Assembly: GCA_002749535.1 (NCBI GenBank)
Contig: MZZL01000375.1
Coordinates: forward strand, 62,001 to 126,000
Reading direction: 5' to 3'
Origin: Apophysomyces variabilis
Lineage: Eukaryota; Mucoromycota; Mucoromycetes; Mucorales; Mucoraceae
Length of the DNA: 64,000 bases
Shown here piece after piece: positions 1 through 12,521 of the stretch (positions are counted from its first letter, which is position 1; each line of letters starts with the position of its first letter). The position numbers and the translations under genes were made by a program. The notes beneath the pieces were generated by a model. That model saw nothing but the letters and a program-made list of their open reading frames with translations, had not been told where the DNA came from and did not search any database.

Positions 1-2359
1 CAGTCCCCATTAGAGTCATCTATACAAACGCTTATTCTAGGATACTTCTTTGATTCGTGACATAAGGAGAAGTAGTTTAGAAAGAAAAGGTTACCTGGCA
101 CGGGATACTTTACCGGGTATGACTTTTCATAACAAAACGTTACCAATGACAGAGAAATTTTTCATTCATTTCGACTCAACACGTGGCTATCACATCAAAT
201 ATGCTCTCCCCTTCCCTCGTCGTCATCCTTCTCTTCCCTGTTATTCTTCTTGTCGCTTTCTCTCTCTCTCTGTGCCAAAATCAAAAGCTAGAAGGGTTTG
301 TCCCGTATGAGCGCAGTTTATTAGTGATATCTCCATTTTATTTCAATGGTCTGTGCAACAATTTCATTTTAAAACTACTATCAGCCTACCGGAATTCACA
401 CGTGACCTTTGCGCCACTTAGTCGTTGCGTCGTACCTACGGTTATGATAGATCCCTTAGGTTTCGCAAACTCGATAGGTTATCCTGCAAAGTGTCGATAG
501 TAGCATTAAGCTTATTGAAAAGAATACTCTCAGATTACTCCGTTTAGATTCTTATGTCTTACTCTAAAGAACCGAATTGACCAGAGAAAGATGTCAATTG
601 AAGTCCGATGCAAAAAGGCGACGACAACTTCAAAATGACTTGATACTGCCAAATAGAGGTAATGGCGTAAACAAACTACTGTCCATTGCAAGATGCATAT
701 ATTGGACACTATCCGTAACGAGATGGAGAAAAATTTTGTCTCTTATGGTTAATGTGTGCTATTGATATGGGCTAAAGTGCCTAACAGTGATACGTACCAA
801 AATATAACATATCCCAAAGCGTTCCTACGCGTTTTGGACACGCCAGTTCATGGAAAGCCCAGTATTGTCTGCCTAATATATTCAACACGAACGAGTAATG
901 AATGCAGAACCAACTAATACGTTTGAACGACTTCTTGGTCGTGAATCAAAGCATAGCAGCTGATATTGTCATTAAAACTGCTCGTGCGCATACTGCATGA
1001 TGTAAACAGTCGATACCCTTTGCGAAACCTTTATGCAATGCGAAATTCAATGGATGTATATGAGAAAACTCGTTAATCGACCTAAGATTTGTTGTGTGTT
1101 CTGTTCTATTTGCTAATAGGAAGCAGTTGGACGGATGTCTTCATACGCATTTCTCCTTCCTATCCATTACAGCCCAGGACTCATTGTAAGACATAGGTAA
1201 ATGACTGATTCAGTAGCTTTATGTTTCACTGCGAGCTAGTCTTGTACGCCTTTCCTCGGGTCGCACTTTAGGTAGTACAAAATGGACAAGGTTTTATGGC
1301 GGGAAATATTGATTCATGACTGACTATTGACAGGAAAAGACAAACCATATGCAGAGTGATGATTAATGAAGAATAAGGAAGATTGGATTCCGTCAAAGCG
1401 AACAAATTTTCAAACCAAACAAAGAAAAGCCTCTTCCATAATATATTGGGCCTGTCCGACTATTCGGCAAATTTACAAACACAAACATCTCTATCAGATC
1501 TAACAGTAACACCAGATCTCTTCTTATTCCGAATAAGGAAACCTTGTCAACACCAATGATTGCTGGAAGTTTAGATAAATGAATGAGATATGCATCGTTT
1601 CTATAGTAGTAGGATGAAAATTCGTCATGAAGAAGAATGCACCACATGCTTTAGGCCAAAATATAGCCTTTTTTAATTTCCCAAAAAGCATTCCGACATG
1701 CTTACAAAGTTTACCCGGAGTCTTGTGGAATTGACCCAAGCTTATTTTTAAGTTCATACCGGGATCTCAGATACAACGAATTCAAGTTCATTGATAAAAA
1801 ATCCAGAATGTGATACAACTCGATTTCCATGACTCAGGTCGACCCAAGTTGTATTACCTGTTGCGCTAAGCATTCCCTATGGACTAGTTTTCTACCGCTG
1901 ACTGAATAAAATCTGCGCAGATAATCTCCTATTCCCAAGATGTATTAGACGTCTTAACTTAAAATTTCAAATACTTAATAGCAAACACTTAAAAAGTTAC
2001 GTTTGCAATCTATTGTCTCCCTGGAACCAAAATTTAAAGTTAAAGATATAATGCAATGTTTGTAAAAATCCGAACTTATAGTTTACGATGACGCTAAGGA
2101 ATAGATCTTTACTGCCAATATTGAACACAAGTATAATTCGTTCTCTACGATAAGTGAAATATAGACAGATTAAAATATGGTAGCCTCTTTTTATATATTG
2201 ATGAATCCGTAGAATAAAACAAAAGTAATACATCTCTTGCGGTAAATCTAATATGTCTCTGTTCTTTTTGAATGGAAATATGATGTTGAAACAAAAGAAA
2301 AAAAAATGGATAATGTAAAAACAAAACAGCTAAGCGAAAGAATATATGGGTGAATGATT
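1..2359. other. Intergenic stretch, no supported gene
   Basis: AT-rich sequence with only short open frames (under about 110 codons). None resembles a known family or joins to a neighbour through phase-compatible splice sites. No tRNA-like fold or obvious repeat was seen. The last few hundred bases probably include the 3' flank of the minus-strand MRD1 gene. Confidence 0.6.
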
Positions 2360-5140
2360 CTACTCTAACATTTCGTCGTCTTCTGCACCGTCAAGATCAA
2401 CTTTCCTCCTCTTATTAACCCTTCCGCTGATACTTTCTTCCTTGGCAAAATTCTTTCCTGTTTTTTGCCGGAGAGCCTCTACACCATCATCCTCCTGGGC
2501 CCACTCAAGCACAAGATGACGCCCGTACAAGTGGATATTACCCATACTTTCGTACACATTCTTGGCTTCCTGTTTGGTCATGAAATCCAGAAAAGCAAAA
2601 CCGCGATGACCACCGTTGAACTTTTTAGGCAATCGCAAGGACTTCAACTGACCGTAAGTGCTAATGTTTATAGTCAAGCAAAAAGAAACAGTCAATATAA
2701 AAACAATCCCGAACCAATTGCATTACCTAAATAGCTCGCGCAAGTCCTTAGCAGTCGCTTCAAATGGCACATTGCGCACCACCAACTTTGTGGTATCAGC
2801 TTCTGTTGCAGATTTCTTCTTATTGTCCGCACCCTTGTTCGAGAATTTAATACTAAGAGCATGACCATCAAGATTGTAACCCTACGAGATAGGTCGATCA
2901 TTATAAAAAAAATCCTAGTAAATAATTCCAACCAAAAAATAACGAACCTGCATGGCCTTCAATGCCTTGTTTGCGTTATCAACGCTATTAAACTCAACAA
3001 AACCGTATCCCATGCTAATCTTCTTATTGGGATTCTTCGAATCAGGTCGAACGTTGATACGAGACGATCGGTATCCTTCGAGCGATGAAAACACATCTCG
3101 TAAGCCTTTTGGTGTAGTCGAAAAGTTGAGATTTTTGACGAACAAAGTGGCAACATCAGCATCATGATCATTGATATCGGTATTCTCGATGATATCGGCA
3201 GCTGACACCACGGTTTTCACTTGTTCTTCAGGCTTCTTCTTAATAGTAGCCGAATCCACTTTGTCTCTAAATATACCACTAGGTGCTTTCTCAAGGTATA
3301 TCAACGTATCCTTAAATCGTCGATAAGCTAATGCCTTGAACGCGTTACGAGCCTCCGTAGGTTCCATGAACTCGACAACAGCTATTGTTTTCGCAGGAGG
3401 AATCAAAACCTGAGAGGTATTTTAGAATATGCTTCGTTTTTCCGATGAATAGATTTACCCTGCCAAGATCACCGTATTTTCCGAATAAGTCTCGTAATTC
3501 TTCCTCAGAAGTACCGTAAGGAAAGTTCTTTACCAATATCACGGTCTCACTTCTCGCCTTCTTTCCAAACGTATCAAGGACTATACCATGCTTCTCAAAA
3601 AACTCCTTCGTTTCAGTGATGATTTGTGTCTCAGCCAAAGCAAGTCGCACAGCCATGTTATCTGCTTCAGCGTTCAGCACATCTGATTTCGCCACACCCA
3701 ATCGATCAGCAATCGATTCCGCGATAGCATCGCTCTGTTGCATCAGTTATTTAAATGCATCCTATGTTAAATATCAATCACTTACACTCATATAAAGCGA
3801 GTTCCAGTTAAAATCATTGCCAGCCAAATTTTTCCTCTTCTTTTCCTTTTCTTTCTTAACACTACTGAGCTTGGTACCATTGGGTCCAAACAATTCCTCT
3901 TCTTTCGTTGGTGGCTTTTCCTTTGCTGGAAGGATGTGTAACAGTCGACCTTGGAAAGTCTTCATGTCCAAATCCTCATAAGCCCTAATTGCATGTTCTG
4001 GGAGAAGATAAAGAATATAGGCATATCCTTTGGATTGCTTGGTATCTCGAGAGATTGGCATATGAACCTACAAATGGACATATCTGCCTTAGATACCGGA
4101 TATGCGCCTTTGATTTCGCCATACCTCAGATAAGGTACCATATTTGGAAAACAAATTTCGCAGATCATCTTCAGTACAAAAGTACGACAGATTTCGCACA
4201 AACAAACGCCCAGTATCCTCAATCAACTCTCTGGTGTTGGCAGGTTTGTTGGGCTCATCCTCAGATTCCTCATTCTGTAAAGCTGGTTTCTTCATAGAGC
4301 GCACAAGATCATCTTCATGATTTTCCTGTAATTCTGCATCCTCCATATCCACGTCCTCGGTTGTATCGACTGTAGTCTTCTTTGCCGGAAGATCCTCGTA
4401 CAAGTCGTCGTCCGAATCCGCTAAAGACGCAAGGACACCTTCGCTTGATTCATTTCCTTGCGTTTGGCCCGAAATCTCGGATGGGGCTGTGTCATCGTTG
4501 GCCCATGTCTTGCTCTTTGATCGAGAGCCCATAACGTCCAAAAACTCCTTCAACTTTGGATCGTTCTCGACTGCCTTTAGCTTGTTGATATGTTCGTCCT
4601 TTTTTCGTTGTTGTTCCTTATATGCATCCGTTTCTTCAACTGCAAAATCCTGTTTCTTCTTCTCCGGTCCGACCAGTTTTTCATGGGCGGACGAACCTTT
4701 CGAATATTTACTCCAGGGACGAGGTAAAGAACTGTCACCATACTAAGAAAAGGATCAATATTTCTTTTTACTCTTGATCTATGTGTTCTTACCGGGATCG
4801 CCTTCTCAACAATAATTCGAGACATGTTAATGAAGGTTTTATTGAAATGCTTCATTGCCGCATCAGCTGCTTCTTCTGTCCTGTAGCCAACAAAACCAAA
4901 CTTACGGGAAACACCCGCACTAAGTGGAATAGATCAGCACGCCAGAACTACAATGGACAAGTTAACATACGCTGTCTTCATGAGTTTTGCATCGGTCACT
5001 TCGCCTTGCTTTGCAAAATGTTCCCGTAAAGCTTCTTCCGTCAGGTACTTTGGTAAATTCTTGACAATCAAACGAGACCTAGTTACAATTTCGCAATGCG
5101 ATTAAATGGCTGACGGTATTTATCAATACATGACATACAT
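2360..5140 (-). CDS. MRD1: Multiple RNA-binding domain protein Mrd1 (RBM19 family)
   Basis: Nucleolar protein of the small-subunit processome, needed in this family for early pre-rRNA cleavages and 18S rRNA formation. Five RRMs can be read in order, with RNP-like starts [46 protein letters not shown] and [12 protein letters not shown]. An acidic linker lies between RRM1 and RRM2, and a basic tail ([10 protein letters not shown]) ends the protein. Nine or so exons join in phase. The first are 5140-5139, 5078-4971, 4919-4793, 4743-4125 and 4067-3786, with introns of 50-80 nt. The initiator ATG appears split: A and T at 5140-5139, then a GTATGT..TAG intron, then G at 5078, giving M-S-R-L-I-V, the usual N-terminus of the family. 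Stop is at 2360-2362. Family and RRM order are clear; small splice choices are inferred. Confidence 0.93.
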
Positions 5141-5412
5141 GGTGCTGGACAAAGATCAGGTCTGAAAAAAAAAAAGGCATAATTTTTTTCTGTGGCGGGT
5201 TTTATGTTCGGACACGACCTTTAGCAGTCGTATATGTTGCTCGTACACCTAAAAATTGCTACAGTATGCTGGACACTGTCTTGCGTGCAACAAACTATCG
5301 TCTAGGGCGCACATTGTTCAAAAATGTAACATTACTGATTTTAATATTTTTTTTTCTTTATACGGATATACAAAGGATGTGAAAGCCGCGAAAACAGGTC
5401 GTATTAATGAGG

Positions 5413-5929
5413 TTATGCGTTGTTGACGGTCTTCATGAATTTAATAAGTGTCTGATCAAACTGATCGGAACGAATTGGCATTTCAGGCGTATGGAATGGG
5501 TTCTTCATCACAAAGTCGCTATACCAGTCATAGATCTTTTTCATATAAGGGTCCACACTGGTTTGTTGAGGGTCAGTGATTAGCAGAAACTTGGTCCCTG
5601 AAAGAAACATCTTGGTCAACGGAGTCGATAAATTATTACGTCTCATTGTACCTGTTAGCGCTTGAAAGCAGAAAAGTTTAAATTTTTCTGCTTCAAGCAT
5701 TTCTATGCCTGACGATCCGTAGACTGGTGACAGCTTCGAAGTAATCGCATGCACACTAAAGCAACAAGGTCAGCACAAAGCTTTTTTATATAAAACAAGC
5801 GACTCACCCGTGGAATGTACCGGCGAGAACTAGGTATTCATTACTCGACAGCTTTTCCAGCTGATTCGCAAAATCTTTCTGATATACAAGACCACCGGCT
5901 TTGTTGATGATGTATAATGAGTATATCAT
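5413..5929 (-). CDS. TRS23: TRAPP complex subunit Trs23/TRAPPC4
   Basis: Core subunit of the TRAPP tethering complex, a Rab GEF acting in ER-to-Golgi and Golgi traffic. Three exons (5929-5808, 5755-5652, 5597-5413) join in phase to 136 aa. The N-terminus MIYSLYIINKAGGLVYQ is the conserved longin-like start. SPVYGSSGIEMLE, KFLLITDPQQ, KIYDWYSDFVMKNPF and MPIR are also family signatures. At 136 aa it matches the short fungal form and lacks the insert seen in the human protein of about 219 aa. The start is the ATG immediately before the conserved N-terminus. Its 3' end lies about 270 bp from the 5' end of MRD1 on the same strand. Confidence 0.92.
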
Positions 5930-7870
5930 GGCTTGTTGGTTAGACGATGCAAAGCGGTGAGGCTGACTGTGAATTAAGCCTCTACCGCAACGGAGCTTAA
6001 ATTTCGAAGAGGCCAGTCTGAAAACTTGCCTGATAATACTTGGTTTTCCAAGGTAATCTGCGCCTGTTCCGAAATACTTCCCGCTAACAGGAACAAGATA
6101 TACATGTTTTTGTATATTATCCCACTTCTCCAGATAAATCTTTGCTATTGAGAGATAACGTATATCGAGTTTGATAAACATGAAATTTGCATTAGCCAGG
6201 AAATAAAAGTTTTCGTTGGCTTACAATATATGTGGTTTGGGAAAAGCCGACGCTTCGCTGGAAATCCAACGCGAAGTCTTGCTTCATAAAACATTCTATT
6301 GCCAGAAACCCGTACTAAATATTGCATGATTCTGAACCCTGCCGTTATGTCCAATATTCACAACTTAAGAGAGAGTTTCCCTACTGATCTTTTGAATGTT
6401 TGGCACTGTTATTATGAATTTTGCATTCTCATGTAATCCTTTATAAAGCAATATCTAACATAATGCAGCGGCACTTTTAGCTCCTGGCCGTCCTAACGGC
6501 TAAACAAACCTTATAAGCAATACATAAGTCAACGGTTTTCAATTACCCTTACGACTGACTCAGGGTTAGCTTTCAAACCTGCGTTTGTATTGTACTAAAA
6601 TACATAATGTTGGCTTAAGAAATCATTGTAAAGCTGATCGAGCCAATTTTTCCCAAACATGCTTTGATGAAGAACGAGATATTGAGCTGATTTCAGCAGG
6701 AACACATGACTTGGGGCCCTGGAAAGTCGGGTGACAGGGAGGCGATATAGTAATGAGAGCTTTTTCTGTCCCGTTGTGGTGTCGACGATGCTTTTGTGTT
6801 CAAAATCTGGCACATACTGCTCGAATATTGACGCTCACTTTAACGTAACGGTTCTTAAGAAGTTATTTGCGCCGCTCAAGATGGTTTCTTGCCTGAAATT
6901 TCAAGGATATCTGCGAGAGAGAAAAATAAAATGGGCAGTGATACAAGTGAACTGCGCAGTCTACCACAAGCAATCACTGCCTTAGACTTGCTTTATTGAC
7001 GTAGAAGAAAAGGCTGCAAGCATGGTAAATAATTGTTGTAGTATAATTTCTTGGCTTACCATAGAATGCTTACCGAAGCGAGCACCCACAAGGGAAAAAT
7101 ATTGGTAGACTAACATCAGACTAAAGCATTGCATAATGCGCTTATAGTAAAATCTAAACTCTCTCGGAGGATACAGCCGCATTCGTAGCGATTACGATTG
7201 TTTCAGGATGGCAAAACTCACTGGGACAACCAAAATCCAGTTCGCTATCCAATGTATATTCTTACTGGTATTTACGTTTTCTCTTTTGCCAAAATGTGCT
7301 ATAGTCTTTGCAGAGTAGCACACTGTGGTATGAGACTACCCATTCTAATCATTTTCAAGCTTTCATCCCGGATTTTCCAAGAATCTCTTATTTCATGGTC
7401 TTTGGGGCCTGTGCCCGATCTGATCCTTGCACTTCTTTGTTCGGTCGTTCTGCAAGCCTGGCAAGGTTAGCCTTCAAGTTTCTACTCTACTGTGCTTTCG
7501 CGCTTTGCGGTTCTCCTTCTCTTTACTTTTTATTTTTTTGGCTTTGGAAGATTTTTAGGTCTCTTCACTTGTCACCTTTCTTTCTGCTCTTACCGCAACG
7601 TAATCAGGCTTTAAAATCACGTTTGGTGCAACTTAAGCTGTATGCGACCATGATTTGCAGTCTGCGTACATGTCTGGTACTTTCTGTTTGGATAGCCTTG
7701 CCCATTACAATCCTTGCAATAAAGTGCATATAGTCCGCAGTAAACGAACGAATTCCCTTTTTCCACCGGCGCGAAGTCTATTCCTACTCAGCCCAAAGTA
7801 ATCCTATTCGCTGGCGCAGAAAGTTGGTTTGCTTAACTTAGCCGATTCTGCCATTTGTCTCTCTACACTC
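5930..7870. other. Intergenic stretch between TRS23 and the FANCJ-type helicase
   Basis: Several open frames of 60-140 codons occur on both strands (for example 6595-6813 minus and 7308-7733 plus). None shows a recognisable domain or a convincing splice partner. The stretch should contain the promoters of the two flanking divergent genes. No repeat or RNA gene was recognised. Confidence 0.55.
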
Positions 7871-10800
7871 ATGGCACGGCAGCAGAGGGTTCTGTCGAGC
7901 GCGTTTTCGAAATCTCAGACAAGCAATGCCCGTGACGATGAGAACAAAGTACAGACTACCCTGCCATTTGACTCGGAACTTGACTATCCAACTCCTGTGC
8001 AACCTCGTACGAATATTCAGGGCAAGAAATATGTCATGGGAGGTGTCGAAGTCCATTTTCCCTTTCAAGCGTGTAAGGGAGAGCGATCCGTATGCTACAC
8101 GTTTCATTATTAAATCAATAACTTAGATCAAGCACAGATCCAAGTCATGTCAAAGGTATGTGGGAATCACATGGCTTTAGATCCGTGACAAATACCCTGC
8201 GATAGATCATTACGGCTTTGCAAAAATCAGAAAATGCATTACTGGAGAGCCCGACAGGTAATGTCCTTGGTACGATACCTACTATCATGGTTAGCTTAAT
8301 GGGTTTATGGCAGGATCGGGAAAGTCTTTGGCTATCTTGTGCTCCGCGTTAGGTAAGCCACAGTGGGATAAGAAAATAGGATTTTATTTATTGACATGCG
8401 GTTTTAGCTTGGAGAGAACACCAGAAGAAGAAGCAGATTCAAAGCGTACAAGAAATGAAAGAAAATGAAAAGCGTGTTTGGGAGGATATGGTGCAAGCGA
8501 ATGATAACCAACAAACCCAACAAACTGAACAATTACAGTCATCCTCTATTCCTATGAAAAGGGAAATAGCAGATGATGATGACTTCCAGCCTATAAAAAT
8601 CCGTAAACGGCCAACACTACTTGGAACTCAACCTCGAAAGATTGAAGTGGAAGTGGATTTGCAAAAGTCACCGCCTGTGGAAGATTATGATAGACAAAAC
8701 TCTGAGCCGGCCTCTGACGTATTCACCAAGATTCCCAGGATTTATGTGGGAAGTCGCACGTAAGAGTTGAATCCGTGAATGGGAAGGATAGAGTATGCTG
8801 AAAAGGATGGAATAGGCACAAGCAGATTTCCCAACTGATTGCTGAGCTAAAAACGTATACAAACTATCAGCCCCGTAAGTATACTATATCACCGTGGATA
8901 ATCGTTCCGCACTTATTAGACCGTTAATAGGTATGAGTGTGCTTGGTAGCCGAGAGCAGCTTTGTGGTAAATATATGATCCTTGGTAAAAGCCGGTATTG
9001 ATCGTTTTGCTTGAGTAGTTCACCCAAAGGTATCCAAGGCTGATGACAAAGAAGAGCAATGGTACGTTAAATGATCGGCTTACGTGATATCTGATTACGG
9101 AAATAGCCAGTTGATGATAGAGAAAGGCACATGTGCGCAATTCCACAACAAATTCAAAATCATCCAGCATCGAAGTCTCCGTTCAAACAATACGAATGCC
9201 ATATGGGATATTGAAGATCTTGTTCGGTTGGGGAAGTCTGTCCGTGGTAAGAGACCTTCACATCAATTATGGATTTTGTTTAAAAAGGGCTTGTCAAAGG
9301 GTGCTCATATTACGCTGCGCGTAAGATGGCTGAATGGGCAGACATTGTATTTTGTCCATACAACTACCTAATAGATCCAAGTAAGTACAAAGTCATCTTG
9401 CTGTATGCACAGATCACCCATGGAAAAGTTTTAGAAATCAGAAACAGCATGGATATAAACTTAACAGATAACATTGTAATCTTTGATGAAGGTAACTTAA
9501 ACGTTCCATTGAGCATCGATGTTTGACAATAGAAATAGCACATAATATTGAAGATGCAGCACGGGGTGCTGGTTCTTTTGAAGTTGCAGATTCCCAGTTA
9601 AATTTACTACAGATAGAACTACGTCAAGTGATTCGAAACGGATTTTTGATTGAGGAACACCAATCCGTGGATTATGTAAGTATTTGATGTATTCCATTGA
9701 ATCGCCACATTTAATACTCTTTGTGATAAGCTTGTCAATAGTATATTAGAATACATTAATGAACAAGACGATGATGCTTTTACAAAAGATGACTTTGATG
9801 TTCGAATATGCACGTAAGGCTTTTATTCTCTTTTGGCACGGAATAAGTTTATATATTTGCTAGCGTCCATGGTACCAAATTCAAGGAAAAGTTAAACGAG
9901 CTTGGAGTTACCGAAACCTCTTTTAAAACAACCTTATTGCCAGCTTACAAGGCAGTATGCGCTCATGCTGACAAGTTGGCCAGCTTAAAAGAGGAATCTC
10001 GCCTTGCGGCTCCAGAAAATTCTGAGGATAATGAACATACTACCAAAACGCGTAGTGCCGTGACCAGTGCCGCACTGGCGGTTTTGGGAGGTAAATTCTA
10101 CTCTCTAACACTATTATCTTGGTAGTTAACGTCTTTATTAGGACTCTTTATGATACTGGAATTCTTTTTCGAGAACGGAAAAGATTATGCTGCGGACTAT
10201 CAGATAGCTCTCATGAAAAGAAAACATCTGCTGCCTAACAATAGTAAAGGTTGGTCCTGCGTCGCATGCAGCCTCTTCCTTCCTAATGAATAAGTTAGAT
10301 AATTGGAAGTACAAGATTGGGTTTTGGTGAGCATCGATAAGGGAAGATATCGTTCAAGCGCTAATCTTGTTGTAAATGATAGGTGTCTAAATCCTGGTGT
10401 TATTTTTCGTCAATTGTCAGACATTACACACTCGATCATTTTAACAAGCGGGACGCTTTCCCCGGTAGGCTTGCCGTATTGATAAGCAGAAATCTTCTAA
10501 CGATTTGGTCTGCTAGTTAAACACATTTGCTTCTGAGCTCGATGCACAATTGTAAGTAGCTTTTAAACGGAGAGGATATCGACCAAGAAATAACTAAACA
10601 CTTTTCTACGCAGTAAAATACGACTAGAGGCGAACCATGTTATTGACTCATCGCAAGTATGGGTCCGGACTATTCCAAGAGGGTGAGCGCTTTTCATGCA
10701 ATCATGTGGTTTCGCATAACCTTGTTATATAGACCTAGTAATTTCTTATTTCGAGGAGTTTATGCGGAAATGGAAAAGTTTCAGTATCGCGATGAAGTTG

Positions 10801-12019
10801 GCAATGGTAAGATTTGGACGAGGTAGATTCCAGTGTCTCTCATACTTGAATGGCAGCGCTGTACGATATAGCTCGCTCGATACCATTTGGTATTCTATGT
10901 TTTGTACCTTCGTACTCTGTTATGGACAAAATGGTCGATCGTTGGAAGGTATTTGGTCCGAAAACACATACATGGTGATCTAACGTACGGTTAGGCAACT
11001 GGATTGTACGATAAGATTGACCAACAAAAGTATATTTTTATAGGTACAGGATGAAGACCGAAAATACGAGGACTATATTAAACGTGAATTTGCAGAGCCC
11101 AAGACAGCTGGGAAAAAAGCCTTTGACGCTATATTACAAACTTTCTATAATCGTATTCAAACTATTCAGAATCAAGGAACAATGGATGGACGCGATGGAG
11201 CGTTGATGCTTGCGGTATCTGTCGTGCATACTATCTTTTCTTTCCTCAGCGGACTTAATACTTTTTATTTTATTTTTTTCAGGTATATCGTGGTAGAGCA
11301 AGCGAAGGTATCGACTTTAGCGATAACTACTGCCGTGCAGTTGTGGCGCTCAGCATTCCGTTCCCGCACGCGTAAGTCCTGCTAGTACCCTCTATCGTAT
11401 GATTCACCGTATCGGATGGGTTAGGCGAAATATCCAAGTCAATCTTAAACGAGAATATAACAATCGCAAGAACAGAGAAAATCCGGCGTATCTCAGCTCA
11501 GACGAGTGGTAAGTTATAGGGTTTTCCTCGAAAACGAAAAAACTGATTGATTCTATCTAGGTACTGCACGCAAGCCTACCGAGGTAACAATAGAAAGGCT
11601 ATCAATCGGAGCGTTACAATGGTTAATGGAATGATTCTTGCATAGCTATCAACCAAGCATTAGGCCGCTGTATCCGTCATAGACAGGTAAGTGATTGCCT
11701 CGCTTGTGTGCCCAAAACCATCTCAAGGCTTTAACTGTTTGATTTCTTTCTGTGTCACTGTGTCCATAGGATTGGGGTAGGTGAAACAACTTTTTTATCC
11801 CTATGTATTAAGAACTGGTATATAGGAGCCATTATACTACTCGAAGAAAGATTTTCAGAAAGGCGACATGTGGATGGTCTATCCAAATGGCTACGTGGCT
11901 TATGCGTAACTCATACTGGAGAGTTCCAAGCCGCCATGGATAGCTTGCGGTCCTTTACTGAACAGCGTATTGGAAGTCAATGCAAGATGGTTGAGGCAAG
12001 CCCACTTATTGAAGACTAG
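7871..12019 (+). CDS. FANCJ/BRIP1-like Fe-S DNA helicase (superfamily 2, XPD-like)
   Basis: 5'-3' DNA helicase of the XPD/FANCJ/CHL1/RTEL1 group; FANCJ members unwind G-quadruplexes and act in crosslink repair. Exon 1 runs 7871-8072 and contains the Q-motif-like GVEVHFPFQAY, spliced in phase to QAQIQVMSK. Walker A reads SPTGSGKS across a splice junction. The four Fe-S cysteines are visible as QLCVHP, EEQC, GTCAQF and GCSYYAARK, each in the place of its human FANCJ counterpart. Then come ADIVFCPYNYLID, DEAHNIED (split by an intron near 9490), LTSGTLSPL, GRASEGIDF and the motif VI region QALGRCIRHRQDWG. Stop is TAG at 12017-12019. More than 15 short introns are needed. FANCJ rather than CHL1 or RTEL1 is favoured by the N-terminal block and the IPRIYVGSRTHKQI motif. 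Individual internal exon ends are approximate. Confidence 0.87.
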
Positions 12020-12521
12020 GAGGATACACTGGCTGCAATTTAATCTCTTGTTGGTATATAAAACAGACATGTAAAGATTCCAAATCATTGCAAGTATCTT
12101 GGTACTGCTTTTTTCATTTCTTTTTTGTATAATGGTTTTGTTTAATTGTCCCCAGATGAGTCCAAAGTGCTTCGTTGCCAGGTTCGAACATGAAAGATCG
12201 TGGAAGCATGAAGTTGGACCGAAATGGAGGTATAAGTGCTCTTGTATCTGAATGACTCAAGCTTTGTCAACGAAAAGCAAAACGTAAGCTTTGTAGATGG
12301 GAAATATAATAACTCCACCACCCTGACAAAGGATCTAAGGCAGATACGATTTTTGACAAAGAAAAAAAAAATTTTACAGTCGCCCAAAAGAGCGTGTATT
12401 TATGACTTTTGTTTTCAATGTCCGCCATCGGAAATTGAGGGCCTCTCGGATTGTCGCTGTGTGCGTCTGGATTCGAAATCTTTTTATTCCCTCTTTCTCT
12501 TTTTCTTGGTCAGCGACCTAT
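12020..12521. other. Intergenic stretch (helicase 3' flank, DAM1 promoter)
   Basis: No coding signal. It holds a short A run near 12362 and a pyrimidine-rich segment (12480-12510) just before the DAM1 start, as is common in fungal promoters. An open frame reaching back to 12402 in the DAM1 frame lacks family similarity and is treated as untranslated. Confidence 0.5.

Noticed and set aside
7260..7733. Plus-strand hydrophobic open frames upstream of the helicase
   Set aside because: Composition reflects a T-rich promoter-like region; no start context, family similarity or splice link.
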